Assembly (NCBI RefSeq): GCF_916618915.1
Contig: NZ_CAKAKE010000001.1
Coordinates: 620,001-684,000 of the forward strand
From: Stenotrophomonas sp. Marseille-Q4652
GTDB taxonomy: Bacteria > Pseudomonadota > Gammaproteobacteria > Xanthomonadales > Xanthomonadaceae
Length of the DNA stretch: 64,000 bases
Reading direction: 5' to 3'
Position numbers and translations under genes: made by a program. The notes beneath the pieces were generated by a model. That model saw only the letters and a program-made list of their open reading frames with translations, did not search any database and was not told where the DNA came from. Position 1 is the first letter of the stretch; each line of letters starts with the position of its first letter. Below, in pieces: positions 52,641 through 62,152 of this stretch.

Positions 52641-52967
52641 ATGAATCCGATCGCCTTCCTGCTTCCCGTGGCCCAGGCCACTTCCGCGCCCATGGGAATG
52701 AGCACCCTGCTGTTCCCGGTCATCCTGATCGCGATCATGTATTTCATGATGATCCGCCCGCAGATGAAGCGACAGAAGGAACACAAGGCGATGCTGGAAA
52801 AGATCGCCCGTGGTGACGAAGTGCTGACCTCCGGTGGCATCGCCGGCGTCGTCACCGAGATCGGCGACAACTTCGTCACCATCGAAGTGGCCGACAACGT
52901 GCGCATCCGCGTGCAGAAGGGCGCCATCGGCAACGTGCTGCCCAAGGGCACGCTGAAGTCCGCCTGA
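52641..52967 (+). CDS. yajC: Preprotein translocase accessory subunit YajC
   Basis: Single-helix partner of SecDF. 108 residues: one membrane helix (LLFPVILIAIMYFMMIRP) then the cytoplasmic KRQKEHKAMLEKIARGDEVL and TSGGIAGVVTEIGDNFVTIE. AAGGA at 52630-52634 lies 6 bp before ATG 52641, preferred to the ATG one codon upstream. Located between tgt and secD as in most bacteria. Confidence 0.96.
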   Translation: MNPIAFLLPVAQATSAPMGMSTLLFPVILIAIMYFMMIRPQMKRQKEHKAMLEKIARGDEVLTSGGIAGVVTEIGDNFVTIEVADNVRIRVQKGAIGNVLPKGTLKSA

Positions 52968-53024
52968 TCGAATCCTCCGACAGCCACACGCGGTGCCGTC
53001 GCAGGCGCCGCGCAGGATCCTGCA

Positions 53025-54875
53025 ATGCTCGAATTTCCCCGCTGGAAGTACTTCCTCATCCTGATCATCCTGGCGGTCAGCGCGCTGTATGCGTTGCCCA
53101 ACATCTACCAGAAGGATCCGTCCGTGCAGATCACCGCCAACCGTGGCGGCCAGCTGGACGACGCATTGCGTGACCGCATCGCCGCGGACCTGGCCAAGGC
53201 CGGGATCCAGCCGCTGTCGGTGGCACAGGAAGGTGAGAGCCTGATGGTGCGACTGCCCAGCCTGCAGGCGCAGACTGCGGCCAACGACCTGCTGCGCAGC
53301 AGCCTGGGCGAGAACTACACCGTTGCATTGAACCTGGCGTCCACCGTGCCGGACTGGCTGAGCAACCTCGGCGCCAAGCCGATGGTACTGGGCCTGGACC
53401 TGCAGGGCGGCGTGCACTTCGTGCTGCAGGTCGACCAGAAGGCCGCGCTGGAAAAGCGCCTGGACGGTTACGCCGAAGACATCCGCAGCAGCCTGCGTGA
53501 TGCACGCATCCCGTACCAGTCGGTCGAACGCCGCAGCGACAACGGCATCGTCGCCACCCTGAGCCCTTCGGCCGGTGCCGATGCCCCGGCCAAGGCCGCG
53601 GAGGTGCTGGCCAAGGCGCAGCCGCTGCTGGGCTACCAGGCCAGCGGTAACCGCGTGCTGGTGACGGTTCCCGAAGCCGAGCTGGCGCAGATCGCCGCCG
53701 GTGCCATCGAGCAGAACATCGCCACCCTGCGCAACCGCGTCAACGAGCTGGGCGTGGCCGAGCCGATCATCCAGCGCCAGGGCGAGGACCGCGTGGTCGT
53801 GCAGCTGCCCGGCGTGCAGGACACCGCCGAAGCCAAGCGCATGATCGGCGCCACCGCCACCCTGGAATACCGTGCGGTGGTCGACGGCAATGCCCAGGAC
53901 GCCGTGGACACCGGCCGCATCCCGCCGGAAGCCAAGGTCTACTACCGCCGCGATGGCCGTCCGGAACTGCTGAACAAGCGCGTGATCGTCACCGGTGACC
54001 AGATGGTCGCCGCCTCGGTCAGCACCGACCAGAACGGCATGCCGGCAGTGAGCGTGACGCTCAATAACGTTGGCGGCCAGCGCATGTTCGACTTCACCAG
54101 CGCCAACGTGAACAAGCCGATGGCCGTGGTCTACACCGAGCGCGTGCCGCAGGTGAGCGTGGTCGATGGCAAGGAAGTGCGCAGCTTCCGGGTCAAGGAG
54201 GAAATCATCTCCGTGGCCAACATCAATGGCGTGTTCGGCAAGAACTTCCAGACCACCGGCCTGGAGAAGACCGAAGCTGACAACCTGGCCAAGCTGCTGC
54301 GCGCCGGTTCGCTGGCCGCACCGATGGACTTCATCGAGGAGCGCATCGTCGGCCCGTCGCTGGGTGCCGAGAACGTGGCCCGCGGCGTCACCGCCGTGCT
54401 GTATGCCTTCCTGTTCACCCTGGTGTTCTTCACCGTCTACTACCGCATGTTCGGCGTGCTGACCTCGCTGGCGCTGCTGTTCAACCTGCTGATCGTGGTG
54501 GCGGTAATGTCGCTGTTCGGCGCGACAATGACCCTGCCGGGCTTCGCCGGCCTGGCGCTGTCCATCGGCCTGTCGGTGGACGCCAACGTGCTGATCAACG
54601 AGCGCATCCGCGAGGAACTGCGCGCCGGCATGCCGCCCAAGGCCGCCATTGCCGCCGGTTACGAGAAGGCCTCGGGCACCATCTTCGACGCCAACCTCAC
54701 CGGCATCCTCGCGGGCGTGGCCCTGTATGCCTTCGGTACCGGCCCGCTGAAGGGCTTCGCCGTGACCATGATCGTCGGCATCTTCGCCTCGATGTTCACC
54801 GCGATCACCGTTTCCCGTGCGCTGGCCGTGCTGCTGTACAGCCGCCGCAAGAAACTCAAGTCCCTGGCCATCTGA
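53025..54875 (+). CDS. secD: Protein translocase subunit SecD
   Basis: Proton-driven component that helps complete protein export. 616 residues: first helix near the N-terminus, large periplasmic P1 head with LGLDLQGGVHFVLQVD, then five helices at the C-terminus carrying LSIGLSVDANVLINERIREE with the conserved Asp and FGTGPLKGFAVTMIVGIFAS. 19 bp before secF. Confidence 0.97.
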   Translation: MLEFPRWKYFLILIILAVSALYALPNIYQKDPSVQITANRGGQLDDALRDRIAADLAKAGIQPLSVAQEGESLMVRLPSLQAQTAANDLLRSSLGENYTVALNLASTVPDWLSNLGAKPMVLGLDLQGGVHFVLQVDQKAALEKRLDGYAEDIRSSLRDARIPYQSVERRSDNGIVATLSPSAGADAPAKAAEVLAKAQPLLGYQASGNRVLVTVPEAELAQIAAGAIEQNIATLRNRVNELGVAEPIIQRQGEDRVVVQLPGVQDTAEAKRMIGATATLEYRAVVDGNAQDAVDTGRIPPEAKVYYRRDGRPELLNKRVIVTGDQMVAASVSTDQNGMPAVSVTLNNVGGQRMFDFTSANVNKPMAVVYTERVPQVSVVDGKEVRSFRVKEEIISVANINGVFGKNFQTTGLEKTEADNLAKLLRAGSLAAPMDFIEERIVGPSLGAENVARGVTAVLYAFLFTLVFFTVYYRMFGVLTSLALLFNLLIVVAVMSLFGATMTLPGFAGLALSIGLSVDANVLINERIREELRAGMPPKAAIAAGYEKASGTIFDANLTGILAGVALYAFGTGPLKGFAVTMIVGIFASMFTAITVSRALAVLLYSRRKKLKSLAI

Positions 54876-54894
54876 CGGGAAGAAGAGCGAAACC

Positions 54895-55869
54895 ATGAAA
54901 CTGTTCCCGTTGCACCTGATCCCGAACGACACCAAGTTCGACTTCATGCGCACCCGCTGGGTCGCGGTCACCATTGCCGCGATCATGTTCGTGGCCTCCA
55001 TCGGCCTGATCGTCGGCAAGGGCTTCAACTACGCGCTGGACTTCACCGGCGGTACCGTGGTCGAAGTGCGCTTCGAGAAGCCGGCCGACGTGGATGCCGT
55101 GCGTGACCACCTCGAAGGCGCCGGCTATGCCGGCGCCCAGGTCCAGAACTTCGGCAGCGGCAGCGACCTGCTGATCCGCCTGCAGCCGCAGGAGCTGGGC
55201 GAAGGCGAGGATGCCGGCGAAGCCAACACGCGTACCGCGCAGGCCGTGCTGCAGGCGATCTCGCTGGCTGACAACAAGGCCACGGTGATGAGCAGCGAGT
55301 TCGTCGGCCCGCAGGTGGGTCGCGAGCTGGCGATGAACGGCGTGTACGCGGCGCTGTTCGTGATCGTGGGCTTCCTGATCTACATCGGCTTCCGCTTCGA
55401 GCTGAAGTTCGCGATCGTGGCCACCCTCACCACCCTGTTCGACGTGCTGGTGACGGCAGCGTTCTTTGCGGCGACCGGGCGCGAGTTCGACCTCACCGTG
55501 CTGGCCGGCCTGCTGGCGGTGATGGGCTTCTCGATCAACGACACCATCGTGGTGTTCGACCGTGTCCGCGAGAACTTCCGCTCGCTGCGCGCCGAGCCGA
55601 TGGAGATCATGAACCGCTCGATCAACCAGACCCTGTCGCGCACCATCATCACCTCGCTGGTGTTCTTCCTGTCGGTGTTTGCCCTGTACCTATACGGTGG
55701 CGGCTCGCTGGAAAGCCTGGCCCTGAGCCAGATGATCGGCGCGGTGGTCGCCACGCTGTCCTCGATCTTCATTGCCTGTCCGCTGCTGACCATGGGCGCG
55801 CTGAAGGTCACCAAGGCCGACCTGCTGCCCAAGGCCAAGGACGTCGAGGAGCTTGCGCGCCGTCCGTGA
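54895..55869 (+). CDS. secF: Protein translocase subunit SecF
   Basis: Partner of SecD, 324 residues, six membrane helices. Family blocks: NYALDFTGGTVVEVRF, SSEFVGPQVGREL, GFSINDTIVVFDRVRENFR and NQTLSRTIITSLVFFLSVF. ATG 54895 with upstream GGGAAGAAGAG is chosen; the frame above it overlaps secD out of register. Followed by an intrinsic terminator. Confidence 0.97.
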   Translation: MKLFPLHLIPNDTKFDFMRTRWVAVTIAAIMFVASIGLIVGKGFNYALDFTGGTVVEVRFEKPADVDAVRDHLEGAGYAGAQVQNFGSGSDLLIRLQPQELGEGEDAGEANTRTAQAVLQAISLADNKATVMSSEFVGPQVGRELAMNGVYAALFVIVGFLIYIGFRFELKFAIVATLTTLFDVLVTAAFFAATGREFDLTVLAGLLAVMGFSINDTIVVFDRVRENFRSLRAEPMEIMNRSINQTLSRTIITSLVFFLSVFALYLYGGGSLESLALSQMIGAVVATLSSIFIACPLLTMGALKVTKADLLPKAKDVEELARRP

Positions 55870-55895
55870 CGGATCGCGTTACCTGTTGTTCCTGG

Positions 55896-55923
55896 AAGCC
55901 GCGCCCAGCGCGGCTTTCTTTTT
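55896..55923 (+). terminator. Rho-independent terminator after secF
   Basis: AAGCCGCGC (55896-55904), loop CCA, GCGCGGCTT (55908-55916), then TCTTTTT. It ends the queA-tgt-yajC-secDF transcript. Confidence 0.85.
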
Positions 55924-55972
55924 GCGTGCGGGAAAGTGCAGCCGGCCCCGCGCCACCATGCGCTGGCGTCGG

Positions 55973-56001
55973 TTGTCCAAATGGAGTGCGGGCACTACGA
56001 T
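55973..56001 (+). promoter_or_regulatory. Putative sigma-70 promoter of fabV
   Basis: TTGTCC (55973-55978) and TACGAT (55996-56001) with a 17-bp spacer, about 110 bp upstream of the fabV ATG and beyond the secF terminator. A GAGG ribosome site lies at 56103-56106. Confidence 0.45.
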
Positions 56002-56111
56002 CCACCGGCTCGGCCGCTGTGTCGCAACTGCCGCATCACCAACGGCGATGACCGTGCAGTCGTCGCAGGCAGCAACAGCGCCGTCCACCTACTTTCCAGT
56101 TCGAGGTACCC

Positions 56112-57389
56112 ATGGTCATCAAACCGCGTGTGCGCGGCTTCATCTGCGTCACCACCCATCCGGTTGGCTGCGATGCCGCCGTCAAGGAGCAGATCGACTA
56201 CATCAAGGCCAAGTCGAAGATTGCCAATGGCCCGAAGAAGGTCCTGGTGCTGGGTGCCTCGACCGGTTACGGCCTGGCCGCGCGCATCACCGCCGCCTTC
56301 GGCAGCGATGCGGCGACCCTGGGCGTGTTCTTCGAGCGTCCCGGCACCGCGAGCAAGCCGGGTACCGCCGGCTGGTACAACTCGGCGGCCTTCCACAAAT
56401 ACGCCGCCGAAGCCGGCCTGTACGCGCGCAGCGTCAATGGCGATGCGTTCTCCGACGAGGTGAAGCAGAAGGTCATCGAGATCATCAAGGCCGACCTCGG
56501 GCAGGTCGACCAGGTGGTCTATTCGCTGGCAGCGCCGCGCCGCAAGCATCCCAAGACCGGCGAGGTCATCAGCTCCACGCTCAAGCCGATCGGCGCGCCG
56601 GTGACCCTTCGCGGCCTGGATACCGACAAGGAAGTGCTGACCGAGACCACGCTGCAGCCGGCCACGCCCGAGGAGATCGCCGGTACCGTCGCGGTGATGG
56701 GCGGCGAGGACTGGCAGATGTGGATCGACGCACTGCTGGAAGCCGGCGTGCTGGCTCCGGGCGCGACCACCACGGCCTTCACCTATGTCGGTGAGGAGAT
56801 CACCCAGGCCATCTACTGGAACGGTTCCATCGGTGCGGCCAAGAAGGACCTGGACCAGAAGGTGCTGGGCATCCGCGAAAAGCTGGCGGCCATTGGCGGC
56901 GATGCACGCGTGTCGGTGCTCAAGGCGGTGGTGACCCAGGCCAGCTCGGCGATCCCGACGATGCCGCTGTACCTGTCGCTGCTGTTCAAGGTGATGAAGG
57001 AGCAGGGCACGCACGAGGGCTGCATCGAGCAGCTCGATACCCTGTACGACATCCTCTACAACGGCCCGCAGGGCGGCAGCAACGCAGCCGACCACCTGCG
57101 CCGCGAGCTGTCCTTCGACGGACGCAACGTGGCGCTGGTCGACGAAGAGGGCCGCCTGCGTGCCGACTACAAGGAAATGGCGCCGGAAGTGCAGGGCAAG
57201 GTGGTCGAACTGTGGCCGCAGGTGACCAACGAAAACCTGTACCAGGTCACCGACCTGGCCGGTTACAAGGCCGACTTCCTGCGCCTGTTCGGCTTCGGCA
57301 TCGACGGCGTGGACTACGACGCCGACGTGAACCCGGACGTGGCCATTCCCAACCTCGACGAGGTCAGAGCCACGCCCACGGGGCATTGA
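56112..57389 (+). CDS. fabV: Enoyl-[acyl-carrier-protein] reductase FabV
   Basis: NADH-dependent trans-2-enoyl reductase that completes fatty-acid elongation; FabV-type enzymes are intrinsically resistant to triclosan. The short-chain dehydrogenase-like core has [20 protein letters not shown] (nucleotide), [18 protein letters not shown], and [15 protein letters not shown] with the catalytic Tyr-x8-Lys spacing. C-terminal [20 protein letters not shown] is typical. 425 residues. Monocistronic between two terminators. No FabI gene is in the window. Confidence 0.96.
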   Translation: MVIKPRVRGFICVTTHPVGCDAAVKEQIDYIKAKSKIANGPKKVLVLGASTGYGLAARITAAFGSDAATLGVFFERPGTASKPGTAGWYNSAAFHKYAAEAGLYARSVNGDAFSDEVKQKVIEIIKADLGQVDQVVYSLAAPRRKHPKTGEVISSTLKPIGAPVTLRGLDTDKEVLTETTLQPATPEEIAGTVAVMGGEDWQMWIDALLEAGVLAPGATTTAFTYVGEEITQAIYWNGSIGAAKKDLDQKVLGIREKLAAIGGDARVSVLKAVVTQASSAIPTMPLYLSLLFKVMKEQGTHEGCIEQLDTLYDILYNGPQGGSNAADHLRRELSFDGRNVALVDEEGRLRADYKEMAPEVQGKVVELWPQVTNENLYQVTDLAGYKADFLRLFGFGIDGVDYDADVNPDVAIPNLDEVRATPTGH

Positions 57390-57417
57390 AAAAGGCCGCG
57401 CAGTGCGCGGCCTTTTT
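57388..57417. terminator. Bidirectional terminator between fabV and fimX
   Basis: AAAAAGGCCGCGC and GCGCGGCCTTTTT flank an AGT loop. T runs occur on both strands, so it can end both converging genes. Confidence 0.9.
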
Positions 57418-57434
57418 CGTGGGCGCGGCTTCGA

Positions 57435-59507
57435 TCAGGAGAAGTCGAAGTTCAGTTCCGGCCCGGCCTGGCCGACGAACTCGCCCTGCACGTAGTCCAC
57501 GCCCGCGGTAAACAGCAGGCTCATCGAGGTCGGATCGGAGACGAACTCGGCCACGGTGCGGATGCTGGCCTCCTGCGCCCGAGCAGTGATCTCCCGGATC
57601 TTTTCCTGGTGTTCCTTGGTGCGGTTGAGATCGCAGGTGAAGTCGCGATCCAGCTTGAGGAAGCTGGGGTTGAAGTGGGCGAGCAGCTGGAACGAGTCCA
57701 GGCCCGAACCGAACTGCTCCAGTCCGACCTTGCAGCCCAGCGCGGTCATGTCGGCCAGGAACTGCTGGGCATTGCGCAGGTGGGTGAACACCTTGGCCTC
57801 CGGTGTCTGCAGCCACAGCCGCTCACCCGGGATGCCCTGGGCCTGCAGGCCGTCACGCACCCGCTCCACCAGCTTGGGATCGGTGAAGGACTCCGGCGTC
57901 ACCTTGACCATCAGGTGGGTGGAGTGGCCATCGCGGTGGCGCTCGCCGATCACGCGGATCGCCTCGTTCACCACCCAGCAGTTGATGTCGCCCAGCAGGC
58001 CGTGGTCGGCGGCGATGTCCAGGAAGGCGGTCGGGCTGACCAGCTCGCCATTGTTCTGCAGGCGCAACAAGACCTCGTAGAGCTCGATCGGCTCGCCCTG
58101 CAGGTTCAGCGCCGGCTGGAAGTGCAGCTGGAAGCCGTCGCCGGCCAGCGCCTCGCGGATGCGGGCCACCCAGCGCTGGACACGTTCTTCCTCGGCGCGA
58201 TCGACTGCACCCGGGTCGAAGATGCGGGAGGCATTGCCGCCAAGCTGGGTCACGGCCTGGGCGCATTCGTTGGCACGGGCCAGGATCTGGCCGACGCTCG
58301 CGATCTTCTCGCCGACCTGCACACCGCCGACGCTGACCGTCACCGTGGCCGAGCGTTCGCCGATGGCGAAGACGCGCGCGGCGAAGGCTTCGCGGATCTG
58401 CTCGGCCAGCGCGGCGGTGGAGGCGTAGGGGCCTTCCATCAGCACCGCGAAGCTGTGTTCGCCGAAGCGGGCGATCTGCGGCCCGTCACCGAGCGTGGTG
58501 GCCAGGTGCTGGCCCAATGCAGCGATCAGTGCATCGGCCGAATCCAGGCCGATATCCGGCAACAGGCGTGCGTAGTGGTCCGGTTCGATCAGCAGGAAGC
58601 CGTACTGGCCCTCGCTGCGGCTGACCTGGGCCACCGCGTTCTCCAGCTGCACCATGAAGGTGGGGCGGTTGAGCAGGCCGGTGACCTGGTCGCGCTGGCG
58701 CAGGTCCTCCACCTCGCGGGCCAGCTCCGGATCGAACTCGTCGCGGCGGCGGAACACCACCTGCAGGCAGGATTCGCCCTCGTAGGTGGCGGCGGTGAAT
58801 TCCATCGTCGCCGGGAAGGTCTCGCCGTCCTGGTTGCGCGCGTCCACCCGGTACTGCGGCGGCGGTGCCTCGCCCTTGCTCAGCGACTTCAGCAGTTGCT
58901 TGAAGTCCTCCACGTACTGCGGGGCGACCATGTCCAGTAGGGAGATGCCTTCCACGTCGTCGAACGACTCGTACCCGAACATCTCCAGGTAGGACTCGTT
59001 GGCGCGGATGTGCATGCCCTCGTGGATGTAGGCGATCGGGTCGCGCGAGGAGGAGATCAGCGCATCGCAGCGGCGCTCGGTCTCGCGCATCTGCGCCTCG
59101 ATCCGGCGCAGGCCGCGGCGCGCCTGCAGGTCGGTCCACTCGTTGCGGACCACCGACAGCAGGTGCTCGGGACGCTGGCGCAGGGCGATGGCGCGGATGC
59201 CGTTGGCGACCGACTCGACCAGCTCGTCCTCGTCGATGCGGTCGGCCAGCAGGATCACCGGCACGTCCTTGCCGCTGGCCGCCACGTGCTGGGCCACCTG
59301 TAGCGGCGGGATGGTCTGTGACGGAGCCGCCAGCACCAGGTCGATCGGCTGGCTGCCCAGCACCTGGGACAGTTCAGCCTGGTCCTGGGGACGCGCCGGC
59401 CGCACCGCGATGCCACTGTTGCGCAGGGTGCTGACGATGGCTTCGGCGTTCTCGCTGCTGTCGTCGACAATCAGCAGGCGGATGGTGATGTCGTTGCCGT
59501 TCTGCAT
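57435..59507 (-). CDS. fimX: FimX-type c-di-GMP effector (REC-PAS-GGDEF-EAL, degenerate)
   Basis: Regulator of type IV pili that binds c-di-GMP rather than making or degrading it. Of 690 residues, ~1-130 are a response-regulator-like domain (LLIVDDSSENAEAI, VPVILLADRIDEDELVE), ~150-260 a PAS domain, ~265-435 a GGDEF domain with GEHSF instead of GGDEF, and ~440-690 an EAL domain with EVL in place of EAL (LYEVLLRLQ). Degeneracy in both fits Xanthomonas FimX, whose EAL domain binds c-di-GMP and PilZ. ATG 59507 gives the known length; upstream frame to 59567 is unlike the family. No pil genes are adjacent. Confidence 0.9.
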   Translation of the reverse strand: MQNGNDITIRLLIVDDSSENAEAIVSTLRNSGIAVRPARPQDQAELSQVLGSQPIDLVLAAPSQTIPPLQVAQHVAASGKDVPVILLADRIDEDELVESVANGIRAIALRQRPEHLLSVVRNEWTDLQARRGLRRIEAQMRETERRCDALISSSRDPIAYIHEGMHIRANESYLEMFGYESFDDVEGISLLDMVAPQYVEDFKQLLKSLSKGEAPPPQYRVDARNQDGETFPATMEFTAATYEGESCLQVVFRRRDEFDPELAREVEDLRQRDQVTGLLNRPTFMVQLENAVAQVSRSEGQYGFLLIEPDHYARLLPDIGLDSADALIAALGQHLATTLGDGPQIARFGEHSFAVLMEGPYASTAALAEQIREAFAARVFAIGERSATVTVSVGGVQVGEKIASVGQILARANECAQAVTQLGGNASRIFDPGAVDRAEEERVQRWVARIREALAGDGFQLHFQPALNLQGEPIELYEVLLRLQNNGELVSPTAFLDIAADHGLLGDINCWVVNEAIRVIGERHRDGHSTHLMVKVTPESFTDPKLVERVRDGLQAQGIPGERLWLQTPEAKVFTHLRNAQQFLADMTALGCKVGLEQFGSGLDSFQLLAHFNPSFLKLDRDFTCDLNRTKEHQEKIREITARAQEASIRTVAEFVSDPTSMSLLFTAGVDYVQGEFVGQAGPELNFDFS

Positions 59508-59597
59508 TCGGGCCTCTCTTGGACGGTCCTTAATACATGATGCCCGCGGTGCCGTCCATGAGCCCAACGGTGGTGGGAAACAGGGATGCGTGGTGGA

Positions 59598-60788
59598 TCA
59601 CGCAGCATTGCCGGCGGCATGCCCGGACGCCCACGCCCACTGGAAGTTGTAGCCGCCCAGCCAGCCGGTGACGTCCAGCACCTCGCCGACGAAATACAGG
59701 CCCGGGACCAGCTGCGATTCCATCGTGCTGGAGGAAACCTTGCGGGTGTCCACGCCGCCCAGGGTGACCTCGGCGGTGCGGTAGCCCTCGGTGCCGCTGG
59801 CCACCAGCGGGAAGTCGGACAGCAAGGCAGCTGCTTCGCGCACCTGGCGCTCGTCGAGCTGGCGCACCGGTCTGTCGGGCAGCCAGTGTTCGCACAGGCG
59901 CTGGGCCAGCCGCTTGGGCATGACCTCGGCCAGCACCGTGCGCAGCTCGGAGGCGCCGCGGTCGCGCTTCATCCCGCGCAGCCACTGCTCGGCATCCAGC
60001 CCAGGCAGCAGGTCCAGGCGCAGGTCGTCGTCGGGCTGCCAGTAGGAAGAGATCTGCAGGATCGCCGGGCCGCTTACGCCGCGATGGGTCACCAGCATCG
60101 AGTTGGCGAAGCTGGCGCGGTTGCAGCGTGCTTCCACCGGCAGGGCCACGCCGCTGAGGTCGGCCCACCGCTCCTGGTGCTTGCCGCTGAGGGTCAGCGG
60201 CACCAGGCCGGCGCGCGTGGGCAGGATCTCATGGCCGAACTGTCGGGCCACTTCGTAGCCGTAGCCGGTGGCACCCAGGCTGGGGATCGACAGCCCGCCG
60301 GTAGCCACCACCAGAGAGGCGGCATGGAAATGCCCGCCCGAGGTGTGCACATGGAAGCCGTCGGCGCCGCGTTCGATCCGCTCCACGCTGCAGTGGGTGC
60401 GCACCTGCGCCCCGGCGGCCTGGCATTCGTCCATCAGCATCCTGACGATCAGCTTGGACGAGACATCGCAGAACAGCTGGCCCAGCTCCTTCTCGTGGTA
60501 GGCGATGCGGTGCTGCTCGACCATTTCGATGAAATGCGCCGGGGTGTACCGGGCCAGCGCGGACTTGCAGAAGTGCGGGTTGGCCGACAGGAAGTTGGCC
60601 GGAGTGGTGCCGGTATTGGTGAAATTGCAGCGGCCGCCGCCGGACATCAGGATCTTCTTGCCAACCTTGTTGGCATGGTCGATCACCTGCACGATGCGGC
60701 CGCGGCGGCCTGCGGTAAGCGCACACATCAGCCCGGCAGCGCCGGCACCGATCACCAGCACGTCGCAACGGATCGTCGACCCGGTCAC
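59598..60788 (-). CDS. HI0933/YhiN-like FAD-dependent oxidoreductase
   Basis: Flavoprotein of unknown substrate, 396 residues. N-terminal FAD motif DVLVIGAGAAGLMCALTAGR, then the family hallmark KVGKKILMSGGGRCNFTNTG, LVVATGGLSIPSLGATGYGY and the C-terminal GLYFVGEVLDVTGWLGGYNF. Begins 3 bp after the yaeQ stop; probable operon with it, independent of fimX. Confidence 0.92.
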   Translation of the reverse strand: MTGSTIRCDVLVIGAGAAGLMCALTAGRRGRIVQVIDHANKVGKKILMSGGGRCNFTNTGTTPANFLSANPHFCKSALARYTPAHFIEMVEQHRIAYHEKELGQLFCDVSSKLIVRMLMDECQAAGAQVRTHCSVERIERGADGFHVHTSGGHFHAASLVVATGGLSIPSLGATGYGYEVARQFGHEILPTRAGLVPLTLSGKHQERWADLSGVALPVEARCNRASFANSMLVTHRGVSGPAILQISSYWQPDDDLRLDLLPGLDAEQWLRGMKRDRGASELRTVLAEVMPKRLAQRLCEHWLPDRPVRQLDERQVREAAALLSDFPLVASGTEGYRTAEVTLGGVDTRKVSSSTMESQLVPGLYFVGEVLDVTGWLGGYNFQWAWASGHAAGNAA

Positions 60789-60791
60789 GGC

Positions 60792-61340
60792 TTACTCCGC
60801 GATGCGCTTGCGCCAGCCAAGCACCAGCTCCATCTGCAGGTTGTCGTTGAGCAGCTGGATCTCGCCGTCCTGGATCAGCACGCTGAAGCGCATCATCCGC
60901 TGGATCTGCTGGCCCCAGCGCTCGACGAAATCAGCATCGATATCGACCACGGACAGGTTGTCGTGGCGCTGCATGTGCTTGCCCTGCTTCTGCCACCAGA
61001 TGTCCGAGGCGTTGCCGCCGTAGTTGACCACCTGCACGCGCTGGCTGCGGTTGCAGGCCTTGCGGATCCGCGATTCGTCGGGGTGGCCGAGGTCGATCCA
61101 CTGCACGATGTCGCCGGTGTAGTCGTGTTCCCACAGGTCCGGCTCTTCCTCGGTGCTCAGGCCGCGGCCGAACTCCAACCGGTCACCGGCATTGATGCTG
61201 AAGGCCAGCAGGCGGACCATCAGCCGCTCGTCGGTTTCGGAGGGATGCTGGGTCAGGGTCAGGGCATGGGTGGCGTAGTAGCCGCGGTCCATGTCGCTGA
61301 TCTGCAGCTCGGCCTTGCGGATGGTGGCGGTGAGTGCCAT
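60792..61340 (-). CDS. yaeQ: YaeQ family protein
   Basis: Cytoplasmic PD-(D/E)XK-like fold protein of 182 residues whose role is not established; E. coli YaeQ was described as a suppressor of RfaH loss. Conserved: MALTATIRKAELQISDMDRG, LALTLTQHPSETDERLMVRL-like segment, EEPDLWEHDYTGDIVQWIDL and VVNYGGNASDIWWQ. ATG 61340 is preferred; the frame above it to 61490 is unrelated. Confidence 0.93.
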   Translation of the reverse strand: MALTATIRKAELQISDMDRGYYATHALTLTQHPSETDERLMVRLLAFSINAGDRLEFGRGLSTEEEPDLWEHDYTGDIVQWIDLGHPDESRIRKACNRSQRVQVVNYGGNASDIWWQKQGKHMQRHDNLSVVDIDADFVERWGQQIQRMMRFSVLIQDGEIQLLNDNLQMELVLGWRKRIAE

Positions 61341-61814
61341 GGGAAAACCGGGGAAAAGGGCGCCCATGATACGCGTGTGCCGTCCCGGGCTCCCTGCTGG
61401 GGCAGGGCTCGACTCAGCTGTTGTGAAGTCGAGGGTGGCACTGGCAGTCCGCCTGACTCCCGCCGACAACCCGTCAGGCCGTTTGCGCAATTGACCGGGC
61501 TGGTCGCCAGTGGCAGGGCGTTATGCAGCAGGCATGGGGTCGGTGCTCGTAGGCAACCGGTTGTTTTGTATAGACTTTTGCACGGGCCTGAAGCGCACCC
61601 CTGGCCCGGACAGCGAAAGTGTCGCTTTTTTGGCGAAAGCCGCGTATCGTCCGCCCCACTGTGTTTGCTAGGGTCACCGTGAATCGTGGCCTGGTGCAGT
61701 TGATCTGACGATCTGCTTCATCGATCCGCTTTACCAACGCCTGCAACTCAGTCTCGGCCCCGATATCCGGTGGCTGCGATTTTTTTTCACTATATGTTCC
61801 AGGAGTTAGTAAAC
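61341..61814. other. Long gene-free region upstream of the cold-shock gene
   Basis: About 470 bp between the divergent yaeQ and csp starts. It should hold the yaeQ promoter near the left end and a long csp leader, as usual for cold-shock genes. An extended -10-like TGCTAGGGT lies at 61666-61674, which would give a leader of about 135 nt. An unusual T8 run sits at 61780-61787, and the ribosome site AGGAG at 61801-61805 is 9 bp before the ATG. No gene is recognisable. Confidence 0.5.
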
Positions 61815-62024
61815 ATGTCTGATCGTCAGACCGGCACCGTCAAGTGGTTCAACGACGCCAAGGGCTTCGGCTTCATCACCCCGGAAAGCGGCCCGGACCT
61901 GTTCGTGCATTTCCGCGCGATCCAGGGCACCGGCTTCAAGTCGCTGCAGGAAGGCCAGAAGGTGACCTTCGTCGCCGTCCAGGGCCAGAAGGGTATGCAG
62001 GCTGATCAGGTGCAGGCGGTCTAA
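61815..62024 (+). CDS. Cold-shock domain protein (CspA family)
   Basis: Single cold-shock domain of 69 residues that binds RNA and single-stranded DNA. RNP1 KGFGFITPE and RNP2 DLFVHFRAI are intact, with [14 protein letters not shown] at the start and [12 protein letters not shown] at the end. Which Csp paralogue it is cannot be told from sequence alone. Monocistronic: long leader before it, strong terminator after it. Confidence 0.96.
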   Translation: MSDRQTGTVKWFNDAKGFGFITPESGPDLFVHFRAIQGTGFKSLQEGQKVTFVAVQGQKGMQADQVQAV

Positions 62025-62050
62025 TTCCGCCCGCCACCGAAAGGTCGCAA

Positions 62051-62084
62051 GAACGCCGGAAGCGAAAGCTTCCGGCGTTTTCTT
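62051..62084 (+). terminator. Rho-independent terminator after the cold-shock gene
   Basis: A perfect 12-bp stem (AACGCCGGAAGC, 62051-62062) with a GAAA tetraloop and complement at 62067-62078, followed by TTCTTTT. Textbook intrinsic terminator. Confidence 0.93.
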
Positions 62085-62152
62085 TTGTGCGCGGAAAAGC
62101 GCCGGCTCGCGGTGGATACCATGCAAGGTCTGACAGTGGAGGGATCCGATAG

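Noticed and set aside
61613..61630. GCGA-loop-TCGC followed by six T, as a terminator
   Set aside because: The stem is only four base pairs and it lies within the cold-shock upstream region where no gene ends on that strand.
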